A stretch of 64,000 bases of DNA from Hirsutella rhossiliensis (Eukaryota > Ascomycota > Sordariomycetes > Hypocreales > Ophiocordycipitaceae), in assembly GCF_020360975.1 (NCBI RefSeq), contig NW_025408671.1, positions 2,046,001 to 2,110,000 of the forward strand, read 5' to 3'. This document shows, one piece after another, positions 20,950-32,059 of this stretch. Below the pieces are notes generated by a model. That model searched no databases, was not told where the DNA came from, and saw only the letters and a list, made by a program, of their open reading frames with translations. Made by a program: the position numbers and the translations under genes. Positions within the stretch are counted from its first letter, which is position 1, and every line of letters begins with the position of its first letter.

Positions 20950-22450
20950 TATTAATATACCTATATAGTAAGCTAGATTAACTAACTCTAGAGCCACTAT
21001 ATCGCCTTAGGATATAATGCGCGAAATTATCGCCCTTCGATATAAGGTATAGTTACTTAGGAATAGAGGAGGCAACGGATAAGTTAGGGACCTCGGAGAA
21101 GTAGTTAAACTAAAATAGCTAGGACTATTCGACGGTACTTACGGCACGCTTCGAGACTTTCTCACCTAACTTAAGGCCTACTACCGGTTTTACCCTACTA
21201 AACTCTCGGACCTAGTCGAAAAGGTACTCTACGTAGGAAATTGTTTATCTAGAACGGCACTCGCCTAGTTTAGACCTATTATAAGGGACTTTCTCGACAA
21301 CTAACTAGCGCGACGAGATAACGAGATAGACGAAGTCTTTGCTAGTTTCTAAGGATTCGAAGAAGCTATTACAAAGGTATTCGGAACAACCGACGAGGAA
21401 CGAGAAGCCGAATAGAAACTTCGAGAACTCTAATAAAGGATCTTAGTATCGGATTATGCTACGAAGTTCCGATAAGTTACCTTAAAGCTTAATTAGGACG
21501 ACGAACCTCTTATATCACGATTCTACGACGGGCTTAAAGAAGAAGTTAAGGACGAACTCTATAAGGAAAATCGACCTAATAACCTCTCGGACTATATTGC
21601 TATAGCAGTACGAATCGACGATAGATAGTACGCGCGACGCTAAGAAAAGAAATAAGGAAGAGGAAACTAGAACCCTTCCTATAGGAATAACTTTAGCCGA
21701 CGCGCTAATTATAAGAAGAAGCGCGAAACTCCTATTGCCTACGCCTATACAACTAACCTAGGTAGGATAGATCTAGATATAACATAGAAAAATAAAGGAA
21801 AGTATTTTAATTACGGGAAACTTAGACATTACTCTAAAGAATATAGATAACCTCGTAAGGAGAAGAAAACCTACTAAGTACTAGCCCTAGAAGGTAAGAA
21901 ACACCTAAACGCTACTAATAGATAGGAACTAAAGTATAAACTCCTTAGTTAGACTATATACTACGACGACGAATGCACGGTATACTTAAGCGACAAAAAC
22001 GGTACCGGATGGTTCCTAAAGCAACTAAAGAAAACCCTTGCAATAATGCAACGAAGGGATCCTAAAATATAGAGATAAGTTAAATTCGCAGAACCGGAAT
22101 ACCCCTATCTTAAAGGAGTCTCCTAAGACTAGATTAGGAAGAACGGCAAACGATTCTAGGAAGATATACGAAACAAAAATCGATAATAACGACGGGCAGT
22201 CTATAAACAATATAACAAAGAAGATACGGACGTAGCCCTTATACTTACGAAACTCGGACAATAACCTAAGGAGGAACAACGAAGTGTCGACGATATAAGC
22301 TCTAAAGAATAAGAAACACCCGGAGAAACGGAAGACGAGAACGAACTCGTACTACTACCCTCGCTACTAAGGGAAAATGCCACGATTAGAGAATACGCTC
22401 TATACTTCGAAGAATTCAAAGAAATACTTAAAATTAGAACCTAATAAACA
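20950..22450 (+). pseudogene. Gypsy-A copy 2 gag (dead but readable)
   Basis: Gag: forms the particle and binds RNA. A capsid-like region spans about 21100-21700 (blocks LGLFDGTYGTLRDFL, YRFYPTKLSDLVEKVLYVGN, then a DELYKENRP-like block), followed by a basic stretch (about 21650-21730) and a zinc knuckle at about 21803-21850 that reads Y-F-N-Y-G-K-x-x-H-Y-S-K-E-x, i.e. C-x2-C-x4-H-x4-C with several cysteines replaced by tyrosine. After it comes HLNATNR-ELKYKLLS, typical of fungal chromoviruses. Stops are scattered at former CAA/CAG/TGG/CGA-derived positions. Open frames on the minus strand in this region (22025-22279, 22201-22419) are chance. Confidence 0.8.
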
Positions 22451-23530
22451 CCTTAAATTCTCACGGAAAACTAATAAGCTATATTAATTCGATATTAACC
22501 GGCACTACGCGGAGGAGACTACGCTATAGCTATCGCCGTAGTCGACACCTTTATAGCTCTATAACGAGAATAGCAACCACGAGGAGAATTTAGAGACGAT
22601 CTATACATACTACTTACTTATAAGCACTATAAGCATATTTTATAGATATTATGCGTTTACCTAGATTACATAACATACTTCTAGATAAAGGCACGATATA
22701 ACGCCTTCCCGGTTAGGTTCGAAGGATAAGTACTTTCGAAACCCTACCTAAGTATAGAACTAGACTACTAGAAAATCGATTAACGCTACCCGAACGACTA
22801 AGTTATATTATTAGAACCCGATTACGGCATACTACTCGAATACCGCGATAATTACGGTTTATTAACGAGATATCTTTCGGAGATATACAAAATCTATAAA
22901 CACGCTAAAATAGAGGAATAGCATAACGCTACTCGCTCTAAGGCATCCGAACTATTAATCTTCTAAAGACTTACGCAACGAATTAAATACGACGAAGAAG
23001 ATTATAACGAATGCGTATACCCGAACTATAGAATTTATAAACATAAAAAAGCACGAGCATAGCATAAACGATATAACGGTGCACTAAAAGATTATTAGCG
23101 ATACGTACGAAGGCTATAAGCCGCATTCGACTAAGGAAAAATCGACACGAAAACGCTACGCGAAAAACAGAAAGACGCTAAACGAAAACTCAACCTTTAG
23201 TACGAAAACAAATAGAATTGCGAAGCATAGTACGCAATTAACTGCGAAGTAGCACAATGCAAACGATATAGCGTTAAGAAATAAGAAATCTTCGATTAGC
23301 TATAAGAAATCAGTCTCTTAAGCCCTAACACAATACTACGCGATAAAAATATAAAGAAATGATATTAATAATAAATCGAAGAAGAATACCTAAATAAAAC
23401 GAATAAGGACTAGGCAAAAAACGAGGTACGCTATCTATAAAAGGGCTATAGACTAGCACGACACGATAAGATCTAAGGACCCTATATATAGCAATAGCAA
23501 GCTATAGCAACTAAATAGTATTAGATATCT
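22451..23530 (+). pseudogene. Gypsy-A copy 2 linker domain between gag and protease
   Basis: About 360 codons in frame with gag and protease, with no named domain that I recognise. It contains GGDYAIAIAVVDTFIAL, a YKHYKHIL block and then a long charged, helix-prone segment (about 23000-23420) rich in K, E, Q and Y that looks like a coiled coil. The same region exists in copy 1 (about 7050-8100), so it is a stable part of the family. Spacing between zinc knuckle and protease is larger than in classic Gypsy elements; other fungal chromoviruses have a comparable unnamed region. Confidence 0.55.
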
Positions 23531-26500
23531 AAATCGCGGGACATTACGCACGCATACTTCTAGATTACGGCGCGATAGGTAATTACGTTTTACCTAGAGT
23601 CGTTAATCGTTACCGACTTATATAGAGATATAAGAAAGATCTATATAAACTCACGAATATCGAAGGAGAGGCCTTTAACTATAATAACGGAATTATTAAT
23701 ATAGAGATTAATTACCTCGATATTAATATCTAGGGCTACGACGAACGAGTCGACTTCGATATTATAGACATTAGAGAACACGACCTTATATTAGGACTTC
23801 TATAGCTATAGGAGAGTAACCTACTAATTAACTAGAGAACTAGCTAGCTACGTTAGAATAAAGACGTAAGTTTCTAGGACTAGCAGATTTAGGAGAAAGC
23901 AAAATTTTACGATAATTTAGCTACTAAATAGGATAAAAGGGATAACCGTTTAAGCAAATTATTACGGGCTTTAGCGATACGAACGAAGACAGCAACCGAA
24001 CCAGCGGATATAATAAAATCGACTAATAAGACCTACGTACTAACTAACACGGCTATATAACCTAGCATCCGATATAAATAGAATAAAGGATATAATACGA
24101 AGATCCAAAGAGTTATTGCTACTCTAAGGAAAGACCTTAAATAAATCAATAAAGAGCTCGAGTTAAGAGAAACTAGCTCTTAAAAGAAAGAACAAAGCCT
24201 ATAAGATAGAATAAAGAACATCTCCTAGGAATACCGGAAATACGACAAACTCTTTAAGGAAGAACTCGAGATAGGGTTACCCGAATATAGCTAATAGGAC
24301 CACGAAATTTATCTTAAGGATAGAACAACGCCGACGTTCTATAAGATCTATAACCTAAACGAAAAGCAACTATAAACGCTACGCGACTACCTCGACGAGA
24401 ATCTACGAAAGGGATATATACAAACATTAATATCTAAAGTAGGCTACCTAGTTATATTTATTCTAAAGAAAAACGGCAAACTACGACTAGTTATCGACTA
24501 TAGACGCTTAAATAATATTATAATAAAGGACCGAATACTATTACCGCTTATATCGGAACTACGAGATCGACTATACGGCAAAAAATAGTTTATAGCCCTC
24601 GACCTTAAAGGCGCCTATAACTTAATACGTATAAAAAAGGGACACGAATAGATAATAGCCTTTAGAACGAAATTCGGACTGTTCGAATATCTAGTAATGC
24701 TATTTAGACTTATAAATGTACTAGCTACCTTCTAACGGATAATTAATAATGTCCTACGCGAATACTTAGATATCTTTATAGTAGTATACCTAGACGATAT
24801 CCTAATCTTCTTAGACACCCTAGAAGAATATAAGGAACACGTCTATAAGGTACTCCGCGTACTTTAGAATACGAAGTTACTAGTTAAACTAGAGAAAAGT
24901 AAGTTCTATATATAGGAAGTAGACTTCCTCGGATATACGATCTTACTAAGGGAGATACAAATGCAATAAGATAAGATTAACTTAGTTAAAGAATAGCTAA
25001 CGCTAAAGAACGTTAAGGACGTATAAAGTTTCCTAGGATTTGCAAATTACTACTAACGATTTATTAAAGATTTCGGAAAGATTATAGCACTACTATATAA
25101 CTTAACGAAGAAGGAAAAAGAATTTATATAGGACGATAAAGCTAACGAAGCTTTCGAATGCATTAAGACTACGATTACGTAAGAACTAGTCCTAACTACC
25201 TTCGATCTAGAACGATAAATCGAACTCGAAACCGATACATTAGACTTTGCTCTAGGAGCATAAATCGGATAAAAAGACAATAAAGGAAGACTACGACTAA
25301 TTGCATTCTACTCGAAGAAGCTATATAGCGTAGAACTTAATTACCCTATCTACGATAAAGAATTCCTCGTAATTATTTAAGCTTTTAAGGAATTTCGACA
25401 CTACCTTCTTAGAAGCAAATATAAAGTTAAGGTCTATATAGATTATAAGAATATCTTATATTTTATAACGACGTAATAGTTAAACGGACGATAGATCTAA
25501 TAGGCCGAATATCTATCGGAATTCGACTACGAAATAATCTATAGAAAAGGAATAGAAAACGGTCGAGCTAATGCCCTTAGTCGACGAAGTAACTACGATA
25601 TAGGAGCACCTACAGCGAAAGGACAGCTCCTAGAAATTAACGAAAACGGGAACTACTAGCAACAATAGCTAAACATAATATTTAAAGTATAACCCGATAA
25701 CTCGATATACTAAAAGATCCTAAAATAGATAAAAGAACACAAAGCACTAAAAGGATACGACATAGGACATTTAGAAGTTCTAATATATAAAAACAAAATC
25801 TAGATACTACTAGAATTACGAGACAAAGTTATATAAGATATATATAAACATCTAATATATAGATACTAGGGAATCCGAAGAATAATAGAACGGATTAGAC
25901 GATAATATAATTTCCTATAGCTTAAAGAAGCAGTACGATAAGTTATTAAAGAATATAAACTTTGCGCACGAAGTAAAGCTAAACGATATAAACTATATAG
26001 AGAATTGCAACCGCTACTAGTACTAGAGAAACCATAGGATTCGATAGCTTTCGACTATATTATAAAGCTACCACTATTAAAAGAACCTATAACTAACGTT
26101 AAGTACGATAGTATATTCGTTATTACCGATAGATTAACGAAGTATAGATACTTTTTACCGTATAAAGAAGCAAGTAATATAGAAGAGCTAGTATATATAT
26201 TCCTACGAACTATTATTAGCAATTATAGACTACTAAACGAGATTGTCTCTAATAGAGGAAGTACGTTTATAGCTAAGTTTTAGCAAGCTCTTATAGCATA
26301 ATTAAGGACGAAATATAAGCTTAGCATAGCTTATTACCTATAAATAGATAGATAAACGGAACGACTTAATTAAACGCTTAAATAATATTTACGATGCTAT
26401 ATTAGCTACGAATAAAACGATTAAGTTAAATAGCTACTAATAGCGCAACTAGCTTATAATAGCTTAGTTACGGAAATAACTAAGCTCTTACTAGTATACG

Positions 26501-27060
26501 CTAATTACGGATATAACCTAGAAGCATTTAAGGTTACTCGATAAGGACTATAAGCGGAACGAGCGATATTATAAGCAGATTAGCTACGAAAATTGCATAA
26601 AGAAATACAATAAGAACTTTAATTCGTTAGAGAACGAATGTCTACTTACTATAATCGGAAAAGATTGCAGGGACCAATCTTTCGAGAGGGAGACATAGTC
26701 TACCTCGTACAACGAAACATTAAAACAAAACGACTAAGCAATAAATTAGATTTTAAGAAACTTAGACCGTTTAAGGTTAAGGAAACTATTTTAAAAGTTA
26801 ACTATAAACTTTCGCTACTAATAACAATACGGATATACCCGATATTTTATATCTTATTATTAGAACTAGCGCCACGAAACGCTAAACTATAGGAAAAAAT
26901 CGAAGTCGACGACGATTAAGAATATAAAGCAGAATAAATACTAGATATAAGAAAACAAGGTTAGCAATAAGAATACCTTATTAAGTAGAAGGGATACGGA
27001 CTAGAGGAAAATACCTAGGAACCACTTAAGCACTTAACCTACTACGGCTCCCTACTTCGA
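23531..27060 (+). pseudogene. Gypsy-A copy 2 pol: protease, RT, RNase H, integrase, chromodomain (dead)
   Basis: Protease at about 23560-23880 (remnant D-Y-G-A-x-G-N-Y, then LTNIEGEAFNY and HDLILGL). RT at about 24100-24980 with KLRLVIDYRRLN, ALDLKGAYNLI and an intact Y-L-D-D at 24787-24798 followed by ILIF. RNase H at about 25200-25600. Integrase at about 25740-26892 with FVITDRLTKYRYFLPYKEA (catalytic Asp region) and the C-terminal part at 26638-26892, which remains open for 84 codons. Chromodomain at about 26920-27035: EYKAE-ILDIRKQG, EYLIK-KGYG, EENT-EPLKHL, where the two missing residues are W codons turned to TAG. The chromodomain is expected to steer integration to heterochromatin. Inactivated by stops. 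Confidence 0.88.
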
Positions 27061-27085
27061 CAATTTTACTAGAAGGTTTAGGAGG

Positions 27086-27845
27086 GATTAAAGGACTAAG
27101 ATCCGCAAACTCCTTACTAACACCGAACGAGGACCAATTCGCCTCGTTAAGAACGCCTAACGATTATAAGTCATTTGCCACCTAATACTTATGCGCATCG
27201 AGCGTAGGCAAAACGCTATCCTCGGCATCTACTTCTTAGATACTACGACGAAATAACTTAGAACTCTTTTCCTTCGCACGATTCCGAATCTTCCGGATGC
27301 GAGCTAAACGATTAACGGCGATAGACATTTACGACTAAAGATTCGTAAGCTATGCCTAAAGCTCTAATAAGGCTTCCCTAGCTTCCTCCTCTTCGGAATA
27401 CAGCCTACGCTGCTCCGCTAATAATTTAGTCACTAAAAGAAATACATTAGCCACTACGCGCAGAAAGAATCAGAAGACACCTATAAGAAGAGGCCACTAA
27501 AACACCATTATAATAGGGACGACCACTAGCAATATAATTATTATAGCGCGAAGAATTTTCGGCCATCCGATAATTCGTCTTCTTCGCCTTAAAGCATCGA
27601 GTGCACGGCATATCGGCAGGATCTCTACTTAAGTCGATGTGTTCGGCAAGAGCAGCGCGCTTAGAGGCTTTTCGGGAACGATTTTTTAGTATACGACTAG
27701 ACATACTATCAGCAGCACATCCCGAAAGGATAAAAGAAATAAGGAACGACACACTTACGCACGACGCGATAAGGGTATATTTATATACGGCGGCTAAGGC
27801 AGCTATAGCAGGTCTTGCGGATAAGACTAAAAGGAGGGGAGACAT
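27086..27845 (-). pseudogene. Antisense gene of Gypsy-A: Cys-cluster plus coiled-coil protein
   Basis: Lies between the chromodomain and the 3' LTR on the strand opposite to pol, overlapping the end of pol tail to tail. From 27845 a 132-codon frame runs to a TAA at 27447. Around codon 80 it has C-T-R-C, then a seven-residue spacer, Y, eight residues, Y, two residues, Y, six residues, Y. With Y read as RIP-altered C (TGC to TAC) this is C-x2-C-x7-C-x8-C-x2-C-x6-C, close to a Zn(II)2-Cys6 cluster. It is followed by GVLVASS. After a frame shift near 27490 the reading continues as a charged helical region (AEQRRLYSEEEEAREALLEL, then NRLARIRKIRNRAKEKSSKL), then VLPTLDAH and ANWSSFGV, to about 27086. 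I recall similar C-rich/coiled-coil hypothetical proteins in ascomycete genomes; function unknown. The plus frame 27601-27876 is its shadow. Confidence 0.65.
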
Positions 27846-27847
27846 CG
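27829..27847 (+). promoter_or_regulatory. Gypsy-A copy 2 polypurine tract
   Basis: AAAAGGAGGGGAGACATCG directly precedes the 3' LTR start at 27848. This is the expected plus-strand primer site, and the homologous tract is present in copies 1 and 3. Confidence 0.75.
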
Positions 27848-28297
27848 TGTTACGACTACGGCCACTAGGCCGCTAACGGTCGACCGTGTTAAGCACGTAA
27901 CACGGTCTAACGGATAAATAGTCGGCACGACTATCTAATAGATATAGGATCGAGGGGATCGCAGAGATCTAAGTGATCTAGGATCAACGAGATTACTGCG
28001 CTCTATGCGATCTAACGTTAGGGATTATAGCTAGGCCTATGATCCAAGGACAGTCTCTACGGGTATATATAGCTACCTACTTTTACTCCTTTAGATAGAT
28101 AGCTCTCTAGCTTTTAATATAGATCTTTATTACGATTCTATCTCTAATTCTAATTACCTGGTTATAGTCTACGGTCTATGACCTCCGACTTATCACCAAC
28201 GTGATATACTTATTATTGCTTAGACCACGCCCTATTATATCTGCTAATATAAACCCCTCGATAGGTTTATCCCTTAGGAATAACACCGGTCGTTATA
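27848..28297 (+). repeat. Gypsy-A copy 2, 3' LTR (450 bp)
   Basis: TGTTACGACT...GTCGTTATA, same length as the 5' LTR and differing from it only by scattered transitions, which suggests that insertion and mutation were recent relative to other copies. GTATA follows at 28298-28302. Confidence 0.92.
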
Positions 28298-30000
28298 GTA
28301 TAGCGACTTCTCCTTAAGTAAGGGCCGTCTCTACGTTATAAATTAATACTAGCGCTAAGTTAAGTACTAAATATTTAAGTAGCGGCCCGCGTACTAGCTA
28401 TAGATAACTCTTTATATAATAGTAGCCTAGGCTAAGCGGCGGGCTATTAGTTACTCGAATCCCTTACCGAGGTAAGCTAGGAGGGAGATAGACCTCTAGC
28501 CTCCTAAGGTAGATAGGTCCCTCTTTCCTAGCTTAGGGATTATTACTACCTCCGTAACGCGGAAGTAGGCTAGGTAGCTGCCCTAGTATAAGTAGCCCTT
28601 ATATAGCTCCCTTACTACTTCGCCGATATAGTTCTAGGCCTAATATAGTATCTATATAGTAATACTATCGACTTCTAGGAAGGTATTCTTAGTAGATATA
28701 TAGGTATACGCCGCGTTAGCTAGCGTAACGCTATAGTTAACGGCTTTATATAGGGCCCGTACCTTTAGAGCCTAGGGGTCTAGGATATCGTTTACGGCCG
28801 CGTACCTCTTTAGTCTCGGCCTAAAGTACGTCCGCCTTTTCCGTTTAAGTTTTATAGACCGCCCCGCCTACTTATATAAGCGGGGCCTAGAACGGACTTA
28901 GCCTCCTCGACTACTATATAACCTTATAGATATCTTAGTTACTCTCGGCGCTTTCTAAGATCCTTTACTAAAAGCGTCTCTTAGCTTACCGGACCGCCTA
29001 GCGCACCCCCGTTAGGCTACCTAAACGTGCCTACTATACCCTATAGGAAATATCCTTCTTATCGCTCTTAGTTCTACCGCTATAGCGGTATACTCGTTAT
29101 TTTACTAGGCGGTGCCTCTTATATTCTTTCTAGGCCGCCGGCCTATAGTATTAGCTACTTCTTAAAGTAGGCGAGATAGTACCTCGGCTAGTCTCCCTAG
29201 GTACTAGGGCCTAGCTACCGGTTAGGGCAGCTCTATAACCCTAGCTACTATAAGTTCTTTAAATCGCTTTATCTTTTCCTCCGAGCTTACCCTTAGTCTA
29301 GCTATTCTTATAAGTAGGAGAGTCCTACTAAGGAGCGTAATACTAATCGTAAAGTTATTAAGCCTATAAAGAGGTAGTTTTTTATAGCGCGTTAGTAGAG
29401 GGAATATTAGTAAAGGTAAGGTTAATAGTATTACCCTAGACGTTACTTTATATTATTACGGGCGTAAGATATTACCCTCGGGGCCTAGTTTAGATCCTAT
29501 ACTTATTCTAGTATAAAGGCATAGAAGGTCTAGTATCTAGATCCTATATATCCCGCTCTCTTTTTTTATTTAAACGTTCGGTTCCTAAATAAGTACGATA
29601 TCGTAATCTTTTATTTCTATTAGTTATAAGGCTATACTATAATAAGGCCTTGCTTTTACTATATTAGCCTAGAGAGCTTAGATCGTCCTCCTATCGCGGC
29701 TTCTTTATCTTAAGGACCTATTACTTATAGGGATCTAGGCGCGTGCTCTATTAACGTTTCTTTTAAGAGACTTAGGGCTATCTATTACGACTACTATCTC
29801 GTCCTAAAGTAAAAGAAGCGCTATAGGGTTAGGCGCTTACGCGCTTTCCTTTATTATCTTTATATTTATATAAAGAAAAATCCTTCTTAATTAGTTATAG
29901 GCCGTAAGGTTATATAATTAGCTAGGACTATTAGTAGGGGGCTCCTCTTACTAGCCTTACTATAGCCCTAGAGGCTATATATAAGTAATAATAAAAAAAA
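28298..30000 (-). pseudogene. Tad1-type LINE, 5' half of ORF2: endonuclease and RT fingers (dead)
   Basis: Minus strand. From about 29640 down, an APE-like endonuclease start reads SIALQLIEIKDYDIVLI-EP once stops are read as Q, matching the conserved LQ...YDVVLIQEPW block of fungal LINEs. From about 28600 down the RT begins: FRVTEVVIIPK-GKRDLS, then SISLLACLGKGFE-LIARRL, matching the Tad1 pattern xIPKPGKRDLS...RPISLLSxLGKxLE. The frame runs to the Gypsy-A insertion at 28298 and resumes at 20445 (ETALT-GEVA | ILIIIDI-GAF). In-frame TAG/TAA codons make it dead. Confidence 0.8.
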
Positions 30001-31318
30001 TAAAAAAAAAGGGAGGTAGCCGTTTTATTTAACGGGCCCTTCTAAAGTTATAGGTCGGGGCTAGCCTAGCCCTTAGCTACGCTATCTACTTCTAAGCTAT
30101 AGTAGCGTAGGTCGCTATAGCAGCCGCCCTATCTCTTCTATAGTAGTTATTAGTATTCTTACCTACGCGTATAGGCGCGCTATTAAGTAGCTAAGGAAGC
30201 CGCGTAAGAAGTCCTTAGCGAAGTTAAGCGTATAGCCTAAGGTAAACTAAGCGGTTATCTAGTTAAAGGCGGTGCTAAATATATAGAAGATAGCTAGCTT
30301 TACCTACTATACTTCTATCTAGCTAGCGATAAGTCTTCGCCGCGTAAGTAACTATTACTACTAAGCCTTAAGCCTTAGGTAGGTCGTCTAATTTATTAGT
30401 CTTAGCTTTATTTACTACGTCTCTTATTATAGTATCTTACTAGTTAATATCGGTATTAGCGTAGTTATAGCTCGTAAAACTAAATAAAGAGCTATTAGGT
30501 TACTATACGTATCGTTATAACTATAGTTTAATAAGACTATCGTAGGGGGACTACTAAAGGAGCGCTTCTTTAGATCTAAAAGCGTTTATAGGAGTTATTA
30601 GCTCTTATTCTTAGGACGTTAGTCGCGCCTTATTTATAGGGTTAAGCGCTATCGCCTCCCTTAGCTCGCGCTAAGCGTAGTACTAAACGCCCTTATTAGC
30701 GGCTATATATTATATATAGCGAATTCCTTAATAATTAATACTAAGAACGTTAGAATATAAGGGAGTATACCTAGCTCGCGATAACCTATATAGAGACCTA
30801 TTTTTATAGACGCTAGATATAGGTCCTATAGCTTGATACCCTAGCGTATATAGTCGTAAGTATAAAGAGCTTACTACTATAATATAGGAATAGATAGGTC
30901 CAGGATTAGTACTAATAGTCGCTAAATAGATACCCTTTAAGTATTATCTTTAGTTCGTCGATATTATATAGGAGATATATATATAATCGTTATAGCTTAG
31001 ATTTAAGCTAGTATATTATACTATCCCTAGCGGTTAATAGAACCTTAGAAGGCGGTCTACTAAGGGCTAGCGTAGGCCGGCGTTATTTAGTAATAAAGGA
31101 GTATTATTAAGCGTAAGGGGCTTCGATCCCTTTAATAGATATCCTACTATAGTATACTTTAAACTTATTATATTCTAGTTCTTATTAAGTATATAGCTAT
31201 CTTATAGCGGTAGCTATCTTATAAAGGCATCTATCTTATAAGGTAGGAGTACTTACTAGCTATAAAGTAGCTAGTAAAGGTATATTTTAGCTATAGCGCG
31301 GCGACTTATAGAGCGTTA
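30001..31318. other. Upstream of the LINE endonuclease; possible ORF1, unassigned
   Basis: Begins with an A-rich run (29988-30010, read as T-rich on the LINE strand) and continues as RIP-mutated sequence to the Gypsy-B insertion. On the minus strand a basic, arginine-rich semi-open frame (30030-30400) could be the C-terminal part of a LINE ORF1, but I see no zinc knuckle or other motif that proves it. Confidence 0.35.
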
Positions 31319-31323
31319 ATATA

Positions 31324-31509
31324 TATTATAGAGTAAGTAGAGGTATATATATAGGTGCCGTTTATAGGGTAATATTAATAAGCTATATAGAGCTCTCCTA
31401 TACACGGCTAGCCTATATATATATATATAGGATCCGGCCCTCTATATATAACTATACGGCTTAAGTTATAGCCTAAGCCTATAACCTATAATAGTTAAAG
31501 ACTCTTATA
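31324..31509 (-). repeat. Gypsy-B 3' LTR (186 bp)
   Basis: In plus orientation it runs TATTATAGAGTAAG...ACTCTTATA and contains a TATATATATATATAGGATCC block. The polypurine tract, read on the minus strand, is AAGGGAGGGTATTA at 31510-31523, next to it on the internal side. Confidence 0.88.
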
Positions 31510-32059
31510 TAATACCCTCCCTTAAGCGCGGCGCGGTATTGCCTTATTAACGGCTTCTATATTATAGGGCCCGTGCTACTAGCTCTACCCTACCCTTTTC
31601 CGTTAATTATACTAGCCCTACTAGCCCTATTATCCCCGCGCCTATTAGCCTAGGTAGCTAGAACTAAGCTCTATACTTATTAGCCGGCTAGCCGTTTAAA
31701 TAAGGGCGTAACTTATTATATACGCCCTTAGGTAGCTAGCGGCCGGCCCGGACCTACGTAAGCCTTAGGTTGCCCGTCCCCTCGGCCTTAGGTAGCCTCC
31801 TCTACCTAAGGGTATATAAGGCGGCATCCCCCCCTTTCTCCTTCCTTTCCTTCTCCTCCTTCTTTAACTATAGTAGTAGTAGTAATAGGTAAGTTCCGCT
31901 CTACCTAAAGCGTTAGTTCGTTCCTAGCTATATAAGCCGCTTTATTAACGTATACTTATAGTAATAGCTATAGTAGTAATAATAGCCTTAATAATAATAA
32001 CTTCTACTAGTAAGTTCTCCGCTTTATAGAGCGGGAGGCTATAATCTATAATACTAACT

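Larger units (their letters stand above)
20446..28297 (+). mobile_element. Gypsy-A copy 2: best preserved chromovirus, complete
   Basis: A complete 7852-bp Ty3/Gypsy element with two 450-bp LTRs and a perfect GTATA target duplication (20441-20445 and 28298-28302). It inserted into a LINE: joining the flanks restores an uninterrupted RT frame. Domain order: gag with zinc knuckle, a long linker domain, protease, RT, RNase H, integrase, chromodomain, then an antisense gene. CA/TG are depleted but less than in copies 1, 3 and 4, so it is the youngest Gypsy-A here and serves as the reference for the family. Confidence 0.93.

Noticed and set aside
22025..22419. Two overlapping minus-strand frames in Gypsy-A copy 2, and one at 25053-25280
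   Set aside because: Opposite to gag and RT coding sequence; they arise because RIP stops fall on the plus-strand frame only. Not open in the other copies.
27601..27876. Plus-strand frame of 91 codons near the Gypsy-A 3' LTR
   Set aside because: Shadow of the antisense Cys-cluster frame, which has the recognisable motif.
29988..30010. A-rich run as the poly(A) tail of a plus-strand LINE
   Set aside because: The LINE here is on the minus strand and this run lies upstream of its endonuclease; no plus-strand LINE sequence precedes it.
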